A model generated the notes under the pieces. It was not told where the DNA came from, did no database searches, and saw only the letters and a program-made list of their open reading frames with translations. Shown in pieces: positions 42,549 to 51,136 of a stretch of DNA of 64,000 nucleotides. The translations under genes were made by a program, and so were the position numbers. This DNA is from an uncultured Ruminococcus sp. (lineage in GTDB: Bacteria > Bacillota > Clostridia > Oscillospirales > Ruminococcaceae), in the NCBI GenBank assembly GCA_947345935.1, contig CAMZZN010000002.1:1-64000 (forward strand), written 5' to 3'. Position 1 is the first letter of the stretch, and each line of letters opens with the position of its first letter.

Positions 42549-42583
42549 CCGCTGCCGTTAAGTGCGGAAGCCGGAAACGGCTT
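42549..42583 (+). promoter_or_regulatory. Two stem-loops in the surface-operon leader
   Basis: CCGC (42549-42552) pairs with GCGG (42564-42567), directly followed by AAGCCG-GAAA-CGGCTT (42568-42583), a 6-bp stem with a GNRA tetraloop. The pair ends 3 nt before the GGAG ribosome site and could control translation. It does not fit a riboswitch class known to me. Confidence 0.4.
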
Positions 42584-42596
42584 ATGGAGATAGAAT

Positions 42597-44576
42597 ATGA
42601 AAAAACAAAGTAAATTAATTCTCTGCCCGGTGTTGGCAGCTGCCGGATTATGTGCAGCTCTTCCTTTATCGGCATCAGCAGCAGACAATGAAAACACTGT
42701 TGTATCCGAATGGTTCACCGACATCGATGGAAAAATCTACTACTTCGGAGCCGACGGAAAATATGTAACCGGAGAGGAAATCATTGACGGTCAGTATTAT
42801 CTTTTCTCTTCCAACGGAGTTCTGAAAACAGGCTGGCGCACAGTCAACGGTCAGAGATGCTATTTCGATCCGCAGACCGGAAAGTCCGTTACAGGTTGGA
42901 TAGACTACTGCGGTCAGAAATACTATGTAGCTCCCGGTACCGGAAAAGCGTCCGGAAAATTTTCGGACAGCGATAATAATACATATATTGCGGACGAATA
43001 CGGTTCGGTGATAACAGAAACTGGCTTTACCGTATACGGCGGCGATTGTTTTTACATAAATCAGGACGGAAAGGTACAGACCGAAAACGCCGTTATCGGC
43101 GGAGTTCCGTACAATATCGAATCCGACGGAACAGTTGGCATCGGCTGGCAGAGCGTTTCCGGTCAGCTTTACTATATAAACAGCGACGGTTCGGTCATTA
43201 CAGGCGTTGCCGATATAGACGGAATGAAATACGGATTTGACAATGGTCAGCTTCTCTATGGCTGGCTGGAATCAGACGGAAAAAAATACTACGCCGGCGA
43301 AGACGGAATACTTATGACCGGTCTTTTTATGGTAGACAACGAGCTTTACTGCTTTGACGATAATTGTGAAATGCTCTCCGGCATACAGAGTATCGGCGGT
43401 AAAACATATTATTTCAACAAGCAGGACGGTACGGCGGAAACCGGCTGGAAGTCTGTGGGAAACGATATGTATTATTTTGGCGAAGATCATGCCGCCGCAA
43501 CGGAGCTTACATCTATTGACGGAAAGTTATACTATTTCAGCGGCGAAGGCGTTATGCTGACGGGGCAGTATACTGTCGGCGGAAACAAATACTGCTTCGG
43601 CGACGATGGTGCGGCTCTTACAGGTCTCCAGACCATTGAGGGCAAGACATACTATTTCAGCGATGAGGGCGTTATGCTCACAGGAAGATACATAGTCGGC
43701 GGAAATAAATACTGCTTCGGCGACGACGGTGCGGCTCTTACAGGTCTTCAGACTATTGAAAACAAAACCTATTTATTCGGCAGCGACGGCATAATGCAGC
43801 TTGGCTGGCAGACCGTCGGAAACAATAAATACTTCTTTACATCTGACGGCTCTGCTGCAAAGGGCTGGGCATCCATAAGCGGAAAAACATACTTCTTCAA
43901 CAATGAGTGCATCATGCTCACCGGACGTCAGATCATTGAGGGAAACAAATATTATCTCGCCGCTGACGGTTCGGTTCAGACAGGATTCCAGACTCTTGAC
44001 GACGGCACTTACTACTTCGGCTCCGATGGAAAAATGCTGACCGGCTGGCAGACTATTAACAACAAAAAATACTACTTCTACAGTGACGGAAAAATGGCGA
44101 AGAGCACCCGCATAGACGGCTACAATCTCGGCGGAGACGGCGTTGCAACGCCAATGTCCGATGTTCAGAAAAAAGCGGCAGCCATTGTCGCTTCTATCGG
44201 TAAAACTCCTGACGCCGTTTATAATTACGTAAGAAGCCACAACCGGTATAACTACATTGAAGCCACAAGATCGCTTGCACAGATCCAGGCTATGGGCTGG
44301 AGCTATTTTGCCAACTATGCAATGAATAACAGAAACGTTGTCTGCTACTATTTTGCAGCTATTACCGACGTTCTCTTCCAGGAGGCGGGTCTCCGCTCAA
44401 GAATCGTTTACGGTACAGGTACGGGTACAGGCGAGCACTACTGGAATCAGGTATATATCAATGGCGGATGGACAAATTACGATACCTGCAACGGATTCGC
44501 CAACGTTACCGACGCATATCTCAAATCGCTTACATACGAATTTAAGCAGTATATTAACGCCGACTTCAGAAAATAA
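42597..44576 (+). CDS. Secreted wall-binding repeat protein with transglutaminase-like domain (659 aa)
   Basis: A signal peptide (residues 1-28, ending SASA) is followed by about 20 choline-binding-like repeats of 20 residues (for example GWQTVGNNKYFFTSDG), which bind teichoic acid or glucan. The C-terminal 150 residues are a transglutaminase-like domain with the triad Cys (NVVCYYFAA), His (GEHYWNQV) and Asp (NYDTC), so it is probably a peptidase or a cross-linking enzyme. It is the first gene of a six-gene surface operon. GGAG precedes the ATG. Confidence 0.85.
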   Translation: MKKQSKLILCPVLAAAGLCAALPLSASAADNENTVVSEWFTDIDGKIYYFGADGKYVTGEEIIDGQYYLFSSNGVLKTGWRTVNGQRCYFDPQTGKSVTGWIDYCGQKYYVAPGTGKASGKFSDSDNNTYIADEYGSVITETGFTVYGGDCFYINQDGKVQTENAVIGGVPYNIESDGTVGIGWQSVSGQLYYINSDGSVITGVADIDGMKYGFDNGQLLYGWLESDGKKYYAGEDGILMTGLFMVDNELYCFDDNCEMLSGIQSIGGKTYYFNKQDGTAETGWKSVGNDMYYFGEDHAAATELTSIDGKLYYFSGEGVMLTGQYTVGGNKYCFGDDGAALTGLQTIEGKTYYFSDEGVMLTGRYIVGGNKYCFGDDGAALTGLQTIENKTYLFGSDGIMQLGWQTVGNNKYFFTSDGSAAKGWASISGKTYFFNNECIMLTGRQIIEGNKYYLAADGSVQTGFQTLDDGTYYFGSDGKMLTGWQTINNKKYYFYSDGKMAKSTRIDGYNLGGDGVATPMSDVQKKAAAIVASIGKTPDAVYNYVRSHNRYNYIEATRSLAQIQAMGWSYFANYAMNNRNVVCYYFAAITDVLFQEAGLRSRIVYGTGTGTGEHYWNQVYINGGWTNYDTCNGFANVTDAYLKSLTYEFKQYINADFRK

Positions 44577-44590
44577 CCGGAGGTTTTAAA

Positions 44591-45367
44591 ATGAATTCTA
44601 AAAAAACAATGTTTATCGCAGCCGCTGCATTTCTTGTAATTTCAGCCGCTGCCTGCGGAAAAGTAGATAAGGAAAGCTCTGACGTTGCTCTCGATATCAA
44701 TACGGCGACCAGCACAGTTACTGAAACATCGGAGGACGGAAGCAATGCTGTTACCACTACAGCTGTTACGACATCTGCCGTTACGACCAAGGATGGGGAA
44801 ACTACCACGAAAAAGGGGCATTCTGCAAAGCCCAACGGTTCGACGCACACAACGGCAGCTCCGAATGCGGCAGATCCTACCCAGGCTGCTCCGGAACCGG
44901 ATAATCAAGAGCCGCAGACGCCTCCGGAACCCGAACCGGAACCAACCGAGCCACCGACTGAACCTCCCACAAGCGCTCCTGCTCAGGATGTGAAATTCAG
45001 CTTCACAAGTCTTCAGGACAACGCTGCAAACTATATCGCAGGAATTCCTGTACAGTTCACAAGAGGCGGCGGTGATGCCTGCACAAACGGCGGATATGAT
45101 GTTGTTTCCTACAGAAGCCCCGAAATCGTTATCGACTGTTACGTTGACGGAGACGTTGAATATATCTTCAGCGTTACAATAAACGAAAATGTCTGCTCAA
45201 CGGCGGAGGGAATCACCATCGGCAGTTCGAGAGCGGATGTTGTGGCAGCTTACGGAGCAGGCACGGGCGAACCGGATTCTGTTCTCTATAACGACGGAAG
45301 CAAGGAACTCTGGATTGATTACAGCGGCGATACTGTTTCCTGCATTCAGTACTATATTGCCGTATAA
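44591..45367 (+). CDS. Lipoprotein with Pro/Thr-rich stalk (258 aa)
   Basis: The N-terminus ends in a lipobox (ISAAAC, Cys22), so the protein is anchored in the outer face of the membrane. Residues 35-125 are a low-complexity stalk rich in Thr, then Pro and Glu (PEPEPTEPPTEPP). The C-terminal 125 residues form a small beta domain ending in a repeat-like YGAGTGEPDSVLYNDGSKE; I do not recognise its family. It starts 14 bp after the preceding stop and 12 bp before the MBOAT gene, so it is likely part of the same surface-modification system. It could present the acetyl acceptor or bind a partner. Confidence 0.75.
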   Translation: MNSKKTMFIAAAAFLVISAAACGKVDKESSDVALDINTATSTVTETSEDGSNAVTTTAVTTSAVTTKDGETTTKKGHSAKPNGSTHTTAAPNAADPTQAAPEPDNQEPQTPPEPEPEPTEPPTEPPTSAPAQDVKFSFTSLQDNAANYIAGIPVQFTRGGGDACTNGGYDVVSYRSPEIVIDCYVDGDVEYIFSVTINENVCSTAEGITIGSSRADVVAAYGAGTGEPDSVLYNDGSKELWIDYSGDTVSCIQYYIAV

Positions 45368-45379
45368 GGAGGAACTGTT

Positions 45380-46792
45380 TTGGTTTTCAGCAGTCCCGTA
45401 TTCCTTTTTATATTTCTGACGTCGGTATATATCCTTTACAGAATAATCCCGACGATCACCGCAAAAAATATCCTGCTGCTTGTTTTCAGCATAGCTTTCT
45501 ATACCTACGGCGAACCGAAAGCTGTCGTTCTCATGATAATATCGATCTTTATGAACTATTTCTTCGGTCTTGCCATGAAAAAGCGAAACAAATACCGCAA
45601 GCCCGCTTTAGGACTTGCGGTTACAGCCAATCTCCTTATGCTGGGAATATTCAAGTATGCAGGTTTCGGCGCACAAATGCTGAACAAGCTTCCGTTCGTC
45701 AGCGTTTCAATACCTCATATCGCCCTGCCTATAGGCATATCGTTCTATACGTTCCAGGCTATGTCGTACGTCATTGACGCTTACAAAGAACCGAGATATA
45801 TCCAGAACAATCTGTACAAGCTGGCTCTTTACATAACTTTTTTTCCGCAGCTTGTTGCCGGTCCTATCGTAAAATACTATGACTTTGCACATCAGATCGA
45901 CAAAAGAAAATGCACCCCGGAACGCACGGCTCAGGGTATACGCCGTTTTATAACCGGACTTTCAAAAAAGCTCCTTATCGCCAATACAATGGCTTTTGCT
46001 GCAGACTATGTATACGGTCTGGACACGGCGGAGCTGACGCTTCCCCTCGCATGGCTGGGCGCAGTATCGTATCTTTTCCAAATATATTTCGATTTCAGCG
46101 GATACAGCGATATGGCTATCGGTCTTGGAGCAATGTTCGGATTTGATTTTCGTGAGAACTTCAATTACCCGTATATTTCCCAGAGTATTCAAGAATTCTG
46201 GCGGCGGTGGCACATTTCCGTCTCCACTTGGTTCAAGGAATATCTCTATATTCCTCTGGGCGGCAACAGAAAAGGAAAATTCCGGACTGCTGTCAACAGG
46301 ATAATAGTATTTTTCTGTACAGGTCTCTGGCACGGCGCAAGTCTGAATTTTATCGTCTGGGGACTCCTCAACGGAGCTTTCCTGCTGCTGGAATCGGCAA
46401 AGATCATCAACGTACAGAAACTGCCCCGATTTTTCAGGCACTTCTACACAATATTTGTTACGATCATCGCATTCGTATTCTTCCGTGCCGATACGTTAAG
46501 CGAAGCCTGCCGGTTTATCGGCAGAATGTTCACCCCGGACTTCGGAAAAACAGGCTATGCCATGTTCATGAGTCAGCTTACGCCGATGTATCTCATAATG
46601 CTGGCGGCGGCGGTTCTTTTTTCCCTGCCGGTCATCAGAGCGATTCCGGAAAAGCTGAAAGCCTCCGGTTCCTCCAGAGCGCTTGACGTAACTGAAACCG
46701 TATCATACGTTGTTTCTCTTGGTCTGCTGGCGCTTTGCATCGTCACACTTTCATCGTCGTCATACAACCCGTTCATTTATTTCAGGTTTTAG
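45380..46792 (+). CDS. MBOAT acyltransferase, DltB/AlgI-like (470 aa)
   Basis: The start is a TTG at 45380, 7 nt after AGGAGG. At least nine hydrophobic segments are visible. WRRWHISVSTWFKEYLYIPLGG and TGLWHGASLNFIVWGLLNG hold the conserved active-site histidines of MBOAT enzymes. AlgI and PatA move acetyl groups across the membrane for O-acetylation of an exopolysaccharide or peptidoglycan. The next gene is an AlgX/AlgJ-like protein, its usual partner, so polysaccharide O-acetylation is the likely process. DltB has a different neighbourhood (dltACD), which is absent here. Confidence 0.88.
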   Translation: MVFSSPVFLFIFLTSVYILYRIIPTITAKNILLLVFSIAFYTYGEPKAVVLMIISIFMNYFFGLAMKKRNKYRKPALGLAVTANLLMLGIFKYAGFGAQMLNKLPFVSVSIPHIALPIGISFYTFQAMSYVIDAYKEPRYIQNNLYKLALYITFFPQLVAGPIVKYYDFAHQIDKRKCTPERTAQGIRRFITGLSKKLLIANTMAFAADYVYGLDTAELTLPLAWLGAVSYLFQIYFDFSGYSDMAIGLGAMFGFDFRENFNYPYISQSIQEFWRRWHISVSTWFKEYLYIPLGGNRKGKFRTAVNRIIVFFCTGLWHGASLNFIVWGLLNGAFLLLESAKIINVQKLPRFFRHFYTIFVTIIAFVFFRADTLSEACRFIGRMFTPDFGKTGYAMFMSQLTPMYLIMLAAAVLFSLPVIRAIPEKLKASGSSRALDVTETVSYVVSLGLLALCIVTLSSSSYNPFIYFRF

Positions 46793-46803
46793 GAGGCGGC
46801 ATA

Positions 46804-48207
46804 ATGAAGAAAAACTTACTTTATACAATTTATTCGGCTGCCTTTATAGGAATGTGCCTTGTTCCCTCGGCGCTTATGCCGTTTGTAAAAAGCGACACGG
46901 ATAAGGAAAAAAGAAGATCTGCCGAAGCTCCCAGTCTGACCGATGAGAACGGAAAACTTAATTTCGGATTTTTTGACGACTTTGAAAATTACTTTTCCGA
47001 TCATTTCGCTTTTCGGCAGCAGTTGGTGACAGCAGACGGCAGGATCAAGACCGCTGTTTTCGGAACATCACCAAACAAGGATGTCATTGCCGGAAAGGAC
47101 GGCTGGCTCTACTATGGCGAGACGCTTGACGACTACCTGCATATCAATACCCTAAGCGATCGTTCCATTTCTAATATAAGCCATAACCTCGATATGATAA
47201 ACGATTACTGTACGGAAAACGGCGCACAGTTCGTATTTACCTCAGCTCCCAACAAGAATTCCGTTTATCCCCAGTATATGCCGTCACACTACGTTGAAAG
47301 CGGTCAGCCCGGCAACTACGACAGACTTGCGGAAGCTCTGAAGAGCAAGTCTTACTGGGCCGATATGAAAGAAACGCTGAAAAATACAAAATCCGGCATT
47401 CCGCTGTATCACAAAACCGATACGCACTGGAACAATATGGGCGCTTATGCCTGTCATGCACGGATTATGGCAGCACTCGGCAAAGAAGTCTGTCCTGCCG
47501 GAACTTCGTGGTACACCAAAAACAACGCCCGTCTGGGCGATCTTGCGGCTATGATCTATCCTGCGGAGGACGCAAAAGATACGCAGGTATACAACGACTA
47601 TCAGTTTACCTACACCTATGGCCGAACTTTCCGCCGCCTTGACGATATGACTATAACAACAAAGTGCAGCGGCAAGGAGGGCAGCCTGAAAATGTTCCGT
47701 GATTCCTACGGAGAAGCCATTCTTCCTTACATGGCAGAGTGCTTCGGCAGCGCTGAATTTTCACGTTTTGTTCCCTATGAGCTGTACACTGTCAGCGGCG
47801 GCTCGGTAATCATCGAGATCGTTGAACGCAACCTGGGCGATCTCCAGAAGTATGCGCCGATCATGCCCGCTCCGGAAGCTGAACTGAACAATATTTCAAC
47901 CGTATCGTACACCGGTGACCATATTATTGCCGAAACCGAAACAAACGGCGGTATGATACATATCTTCGGTGAACTGCCTCCTGAGTTTTTCAGCGGAGAA
48001 TTTACCGAAATCTACATCAGCTGCGGTGGACAGACCTTCAAAGCCTTCAACTGCTTTGAAGATAAGCTTCTTGACCGTGAGGACGAAATAAGCGACCGTG
48101 GATTCTCCCTTTATTTGCCGCCGGAACAGCAGTTTCCGGAAAACGGCAGAATAACAATAACGGCTGTAAGCAGCGGAAAATCTGTTTCGGCTGATGTACA
48201 GTTATAA
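46804..48207 (+). CDS. AlgX/AlgJ-like SGNH O-acetyltransferase (467 aa)
   Basis: ATG 46804 follows AGGAGGCGGC; an in-frame start 69 nt upstream lies inside the previous gene without a ribosome site. An uncleaved signal or membrane segment (residues 8-30) puts the catalytic domain outside. KTDTHWNNMGAY gives the Asp-His pair and FRDSYGEAI the nucleophilic Ser, as in the SGNH-like AlgX/AlgJ domain. Such enzymes take acetyl groups delivered by the MBOAT partner and put them on the polymer. Tight packing with the MBOAT gene supports a common function. The receiving polymer is unknown. Confidence 0.85.
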   Translation: MKKNLLYTIYSAAFIGMCLVPSALMPFVKSDTDKEKRRSAEAPSLTDENGKLNFGFFDDFENYFSDHFAFRQQLVTADGRIKTAVFGTSPNKDVIAGKDGWLYYGETLDDYLHINTLSDRSISNISHNLDMINDYCTENGAQFVFTSAPNKNSVYPQYMPSHYVESGQPGNYDRLAEALKSKSYWADMKETLKNTKSGIPLYHKTDTHWNNMGAYACHARIMAALGKEVCPAGTSWYTKNNARLGDLAAMIYPAEDAKDTQVYNDYQFTYTYGRTFRRLDDMTITTKCSGKEGSLKMFRDSYGEAILPYMAECFGSAEFSRFVPYELYTVSGGSVIIEIVERNLGDLQKYAPIMPAPEAELNNISTVSYTGDHIIAETETNGGMIHIFGELPPEFFSGEFTEIYISCGGQTFKAFNCFEDKLLDREDEISDRGFSLYLPPEQQFPENGRITITAVSSGKSVSADVQL

Positions 48208-48231
48208 TAAAAGAAAAGAGTAGTGATATAT

Positions 48232-49017
48232 ATGAAATCAATCAGAGCAGCGGCATTCTTTACCGCAGCGATCATGGCGGCTCTGCCGGCAGAAACTATA
48301 TCCTTCGCAGAAAGTTCTGCCGTTCAGTCTCCTATTTATACCGATTTTAATGCAAACGATGTGAACGGCAGAGTAATTATCGAACTTCCGGACGATGTGA
48401 CAGCTCACGTAGAGATCACTTTTGACTCTCCGGAAGGAAAAGGTCTGACATATTACAGCAGTGATATATCGGGGTCTGCCGAATCGGGAATTTTCGATAT
48501 TGAAGGCAGAGACAAAACAGACGACGATTACCGTACATATAATTTGTCTCTTTCTTTCGAGGGCGGTCAGTATGGCAGAACCGGAGAAATTACTGATACA
48601 TTCACGGTTTATGACCCGAACGATAATCCCGACAGCTTTACCAATTTTGAATACGTATTTACCGCCGATGACGCTTTTGCCACAGAACCGGCTGAACTTA
48701 CAGAAGATACTTATTTCGGCGGAGATGCCGGAAATTATGTCAGTCACAAGGAATATACGCTTCATCTGGGATTTATGCTGGGCGACGTTACCTGCGACGG
48801 GGTAATCACAGGCTCGGACGCTACAATGACACTGGTCGAATATACTTTACTTTCGTCATCTGATAATCCCGAATTGACGTTCAGTACATATCAGAATCAT
48901 GTAGCCGACGTAACTCATGACGGCATCATTACCGGTTCGGACGCTACAAAAATTCTTCAGTACTACACCTTGCTTTCTTCAAATGAAGGTGTTGTTCCCG
49001 ACTGGGACAAAATTTAA
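48232..49017 (+). CDS. Secreted dockerin protein (about 262 aa)
   Basis: A signal peptide (1-25, ending SFAESS) leads to a beta-rich domain (about 30-170, DVTAHVEITFDSPEGKG) that resembles carbohydrate-binding or cohesin-like beta sandwiches without a clear family. The C-terminal 75 residues are a type I dockerin with two calcium loops (GDVTCDGVITGSDAT and ADVTHDGIITGSDAT). It would attach to a cohesin on the cell surface or scaffold. ATG 48232 is preferred over GTG 48223. It is the fifth gene of the operon, which is an unusual place for a dockerin. Confidence 0.8.
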   Translation: MKSIRAAAFFTAAIMAALPAETISFAESSAVQSPIYTDFNANDVNGRVIIELPDDVTAHVEITFDSPEGKGLTYYSSDISGSAESGIFDIEGRDKTDDDYRTYNLSLSFEGGQYGRTGEITDTFTVYDPNDNPDSFTNFEYVFTADDAFATEPAELTEDTYFGGDAGNYVSHKEYTLHLGFMLGDVTCDGVITGSDATMTLVEYTLLSSSDNPELTFSTYQNHVADVTHDGIITGSDATKILQYYTLLSSNEGVVPDWDKI

Positions 49018-49032
49018 TCCGGAGGTAAAAAA

Positions 49033-49287
49033 ATGAAGTATACATACAAGCCCTCGATGGTTTGCGCTCAGCAGATCAACTTCGATATTGACGGAAATGT
49101 AATTACAAACGTTTCCTTTGTAGGCGGCTGCAACGGCAATCTCAAAGCAGTTTCAAAGCTGATCGACGGCATGACTGTAGAAGAAATTGAAAATAAGCTC
49201 AAAGGCAATCTATGCGGCAGAAAGCCGACATCATGCGCCGATCAGCTGGCAATAGCCGTTCGCAAGGCATATGAAGAAAATATGTGA
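49033..49287 (+). CDS. TSCPD domain protein (84 aa)
   Basis: The protein consists of one TSCPD domain: YKPSMVCAQQINFDID near the start, FVGGCNGNLKAVSKLIDG in the middle and GRKPTSCADQLAIAV at the end, with the GGC and SCAD cysteines kept. This matches the small family found in many anaerobes, related to the C-terminal part of class II ribonucleotide reductases (NrdJ); its function is unknown. GGAGGTAAAAAA precedes the ATG. It is the last gene of the operon; no terminator is obvious behind it. Confidence 0.8.
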   Translation: MKYTYKPSMVCAQQINFDIDGNVITNVSFVGGCNGNLKAVSKLIDGMTVEEIENKLKGNLCGRKPTSCADQLAIAVRKAYEENM

Positions 49288-49347
49288 CTTAAGGTGATCC
49301 GGAAAGTTCTGTTCTTCAGATTATTTTTGAAAAATAGTCATATCTCC

Positions 49348-49376
49348 TTGACGAAAAATATATAATGTTGTATAAT
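49348..49376 (+). promoter_or_regulatory. Promoter of the penicillin-binding lipoprotein
   Basis: TTGACG and TATAAT with a 17-nt spacer, about 55 nt upstream of the gene. Confidence 0.75.
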
Positions 49377-49432
49377 TAAAATGTATTCACATCCTTTTTG
49401 TGGAACGATATAAAGATAATATGGAGAAAACA

Positions 49433-50980
49433 ATGAAACATAGAATAAAAAAAACAATTGCGGCTGCGTTTTCTGTACTTATGCTGTCTGCGGCAGCGTC
49501 CTGTACATCAAGTGTCAACCGTGCAGACAACGGAAGCATTGAAAACAATGATGTTTTCAATTCCGTATCAAGATACGACGGAAATATTCCTACTACCGGA
49601 AATGCAGAGCCGGGCGGCGAACCTGTCTCCACAACCGTGACTACCACAGTCACTACGAAAACCACTACGACAACTACTACCGCTCCGCCGGTGGCAAAAG
49701 GAAATCTCTACGATTCAGACGGCGATCTGCTGATGTTCAGCCGGCGTGACGAAACCGGTAAAGAAGTACGCTCTTCATCAGAAAATCAGGGATATAAAAT
49801 GGCTTTCGGAAATATTCTCAGCGAAACTTCCGGCGGATTTGATTGCACCTTTGAAGATATCCTGAGAAAAGACAATCCTTCAGCTGTGAACGGCGATCCG
49901 GATGTCGGACAATCCGTGCAGCTTACCCTGGATGCGGACGTCCAGAGCGCAATTTATCAGTATATGCAGAATAACAATATTGTAGGCTCTGCAGTTGTTA
50001 TGCGGAATGACGGCTCAATACTTGCCGAAGTATCATACCCGTCCTACGACCCTGATCTGCTTATTTCCGACCCGAATTACATCAACACCCTTCCCGGAGG
50101 CGCCTGCGTGAATAAGGCTTTCCAGAACGCCACCCCCGGTTCATGTTTCAAGATAATGTCCGAGGTTCTTTGCGACAAACACGGAATAACCTCTCTATAC
50201 GATGACGGTACATGGACGGACGACGGCTCGACTATTGTAAACTGGGATCACGATACCGGATATTATCCGATCCCGGAACGCACCCTTAATGCGGCTTTTG
50301 TCAATTCCAGCAACATATTTTTTGCAAAGGCGTTTCAGCAGATAGGATCACAGGCTGTTCTTGACGATCTGGGAAATATATTCAATTTTGGCCCTGGCTA
50401 CGAAATCTGGTGCGATTTTGGCTCGCTGGAAAATAACATTGAGATCTATTGCAACGACGATCTGAGACGAAGCGCTTTCGGTCAGTCATATGTCCGCACC
50501 TGCCCGGTATACCTTGCAGCCCTGGGCAGAGAAGCAGTTTTCGGCGATATGGTAAGGCCGTTTGTTATAAGAAATATCGTTGATACAAACGACTTCTATT
50601 CCGTACTTGAACCGGGAAGCGCTCCGTTTGAAATTATCGGCTCTATTCCACAGGAATACAGGCAGAATCTTCTTAATGGCATGAACGGCGTTGCTTCAAA
50701 TCTGGGAATTTACGTTCCTGACGGCTACCAGCTTTACGCAAAGACCGGAACTGCCGAAACAGGCGCCGGAGATTACCTTTACATAACAGGCTGCGTAAAG
50801 AATGTCAATGACAACGGAAGCTGCATCGGCTCAATGAGCGACTACAGCGACTACAGAGCTGCCGGAGGTTCGTACACTATAGTTATGCAGGTACAGAACC
50901 CCAAGGATCACAATTTCACGTTTGCCAGTGAATCAGCTTATTTCTATAAAGGAATAATTGATATTATTTTTAGTTACTGA
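49433..50980 (+). CDS. Divergent penicillin-binding transpeptidase, lipoprotein (515 aa)
   Basis: ATG 49433 has GGAG upstream. The signal ends in a lipobox (LSAAASC), so the protein is membrane-anchored by lipid. A Thr-rich stalk (about 60-85) leads to a transpeptidase domain with SCFK (near residue 236, S-x-x-K), SSN (near 291, S-x-N) and KTG (near 436). All three active-site motifs are present. The domain is like that of PbpA/FtsI class B enzymes, but without the usual N-terminal domain and transmembrane helix. It could cross-link peptidoglycan in spore or division wall, or act as a beta-lactam sensor. It lies alone between a promoter and a terminator. Confidence 0.8.
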   Translation: MKHRIKKTIAAAFSVLMLSAAASCTSSVNRADNGSIENNDVFNSVSRYDGNIPTTGNAEPGGEPVSTTVTTTVTTKTTTTTTTAPPVAKGNLYDSDGDLLMFSRRDETGKEVRSSSENQGYKMAFGNILSETSGGFDCTFEDILRKDNPSAVNGDPDVGQSVQLTLDADVQSAIYQYMQNNNIVGSAVVMRNDGSILAEVSYPSYDPDLLISDPNYINTLPGGACVNKAFQNATPGSCFKIMSEVLCDKHGITSLYDDGTWTDDGSTIVNWDHDTGYYPIPERTLNAAFVNSSNIFFAKAFQQIGSQAVLDDLGNIFNFGPGYEIWCDFGSLENNIEIYCNDDLRRSAFGQSYVRTCPVYLAALGREAVFGDMVRPFVIRNIVDTNDFYSVLEPGSAPFEIIGSIPQEYRQNLLNGMNGVASNLGIYVPDGYQLYAKTGTAETGAGDYLYITGCVKNVNDNGSCIGSMSDYSDYRAAGGSYTIVMQVQNPKDHNFTFASESAYFYKGIIDIIFSY

Positions 50981-50984
50981 AACT

Positions 50985-51011
50985 TTCCCCGCAGATGCGG
51001 GGAATTTTTTC
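50985..51011 (+). terminator. Terminator of the penicillin-binding gene
   Basis: TTCCCC and GGGGAA, with GC of the loop also pairing, then six T. It begins 5 nt after the stop codon. Confidence 0.8.
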
Positions 51012-51026
51012 TTTACTCATCAAGTA

Positions 51027-51055
51027 TTGACGCAATACGTCATTTGTGGTACAAT
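51027..51055 (+). promoter_or_regulatory. Promoter of the frameshifted secreted gene
   Basis: TTGACG and TACAAT with a 17-nt spacer, 80 nt before the ATG at 51137. Confidence 0.65.
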
Positions 51056-51136
51056 ATGATTGATGCAACGCCGAATAAAGTTTTTTGGTTCTGCATTTAA
51101 ACAGTGACTAAAGGCAATCTCTAAAAGGAGTTCAGT

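Noticed and set aside
42700-44100. Regular repeats that could be taken for a CRISPR array
   Set aside because: They are coding repeats of about 60 bp in one frame (wall-binding motifs), with no palindromic repeat and no unique spacers. No cas gene is present.
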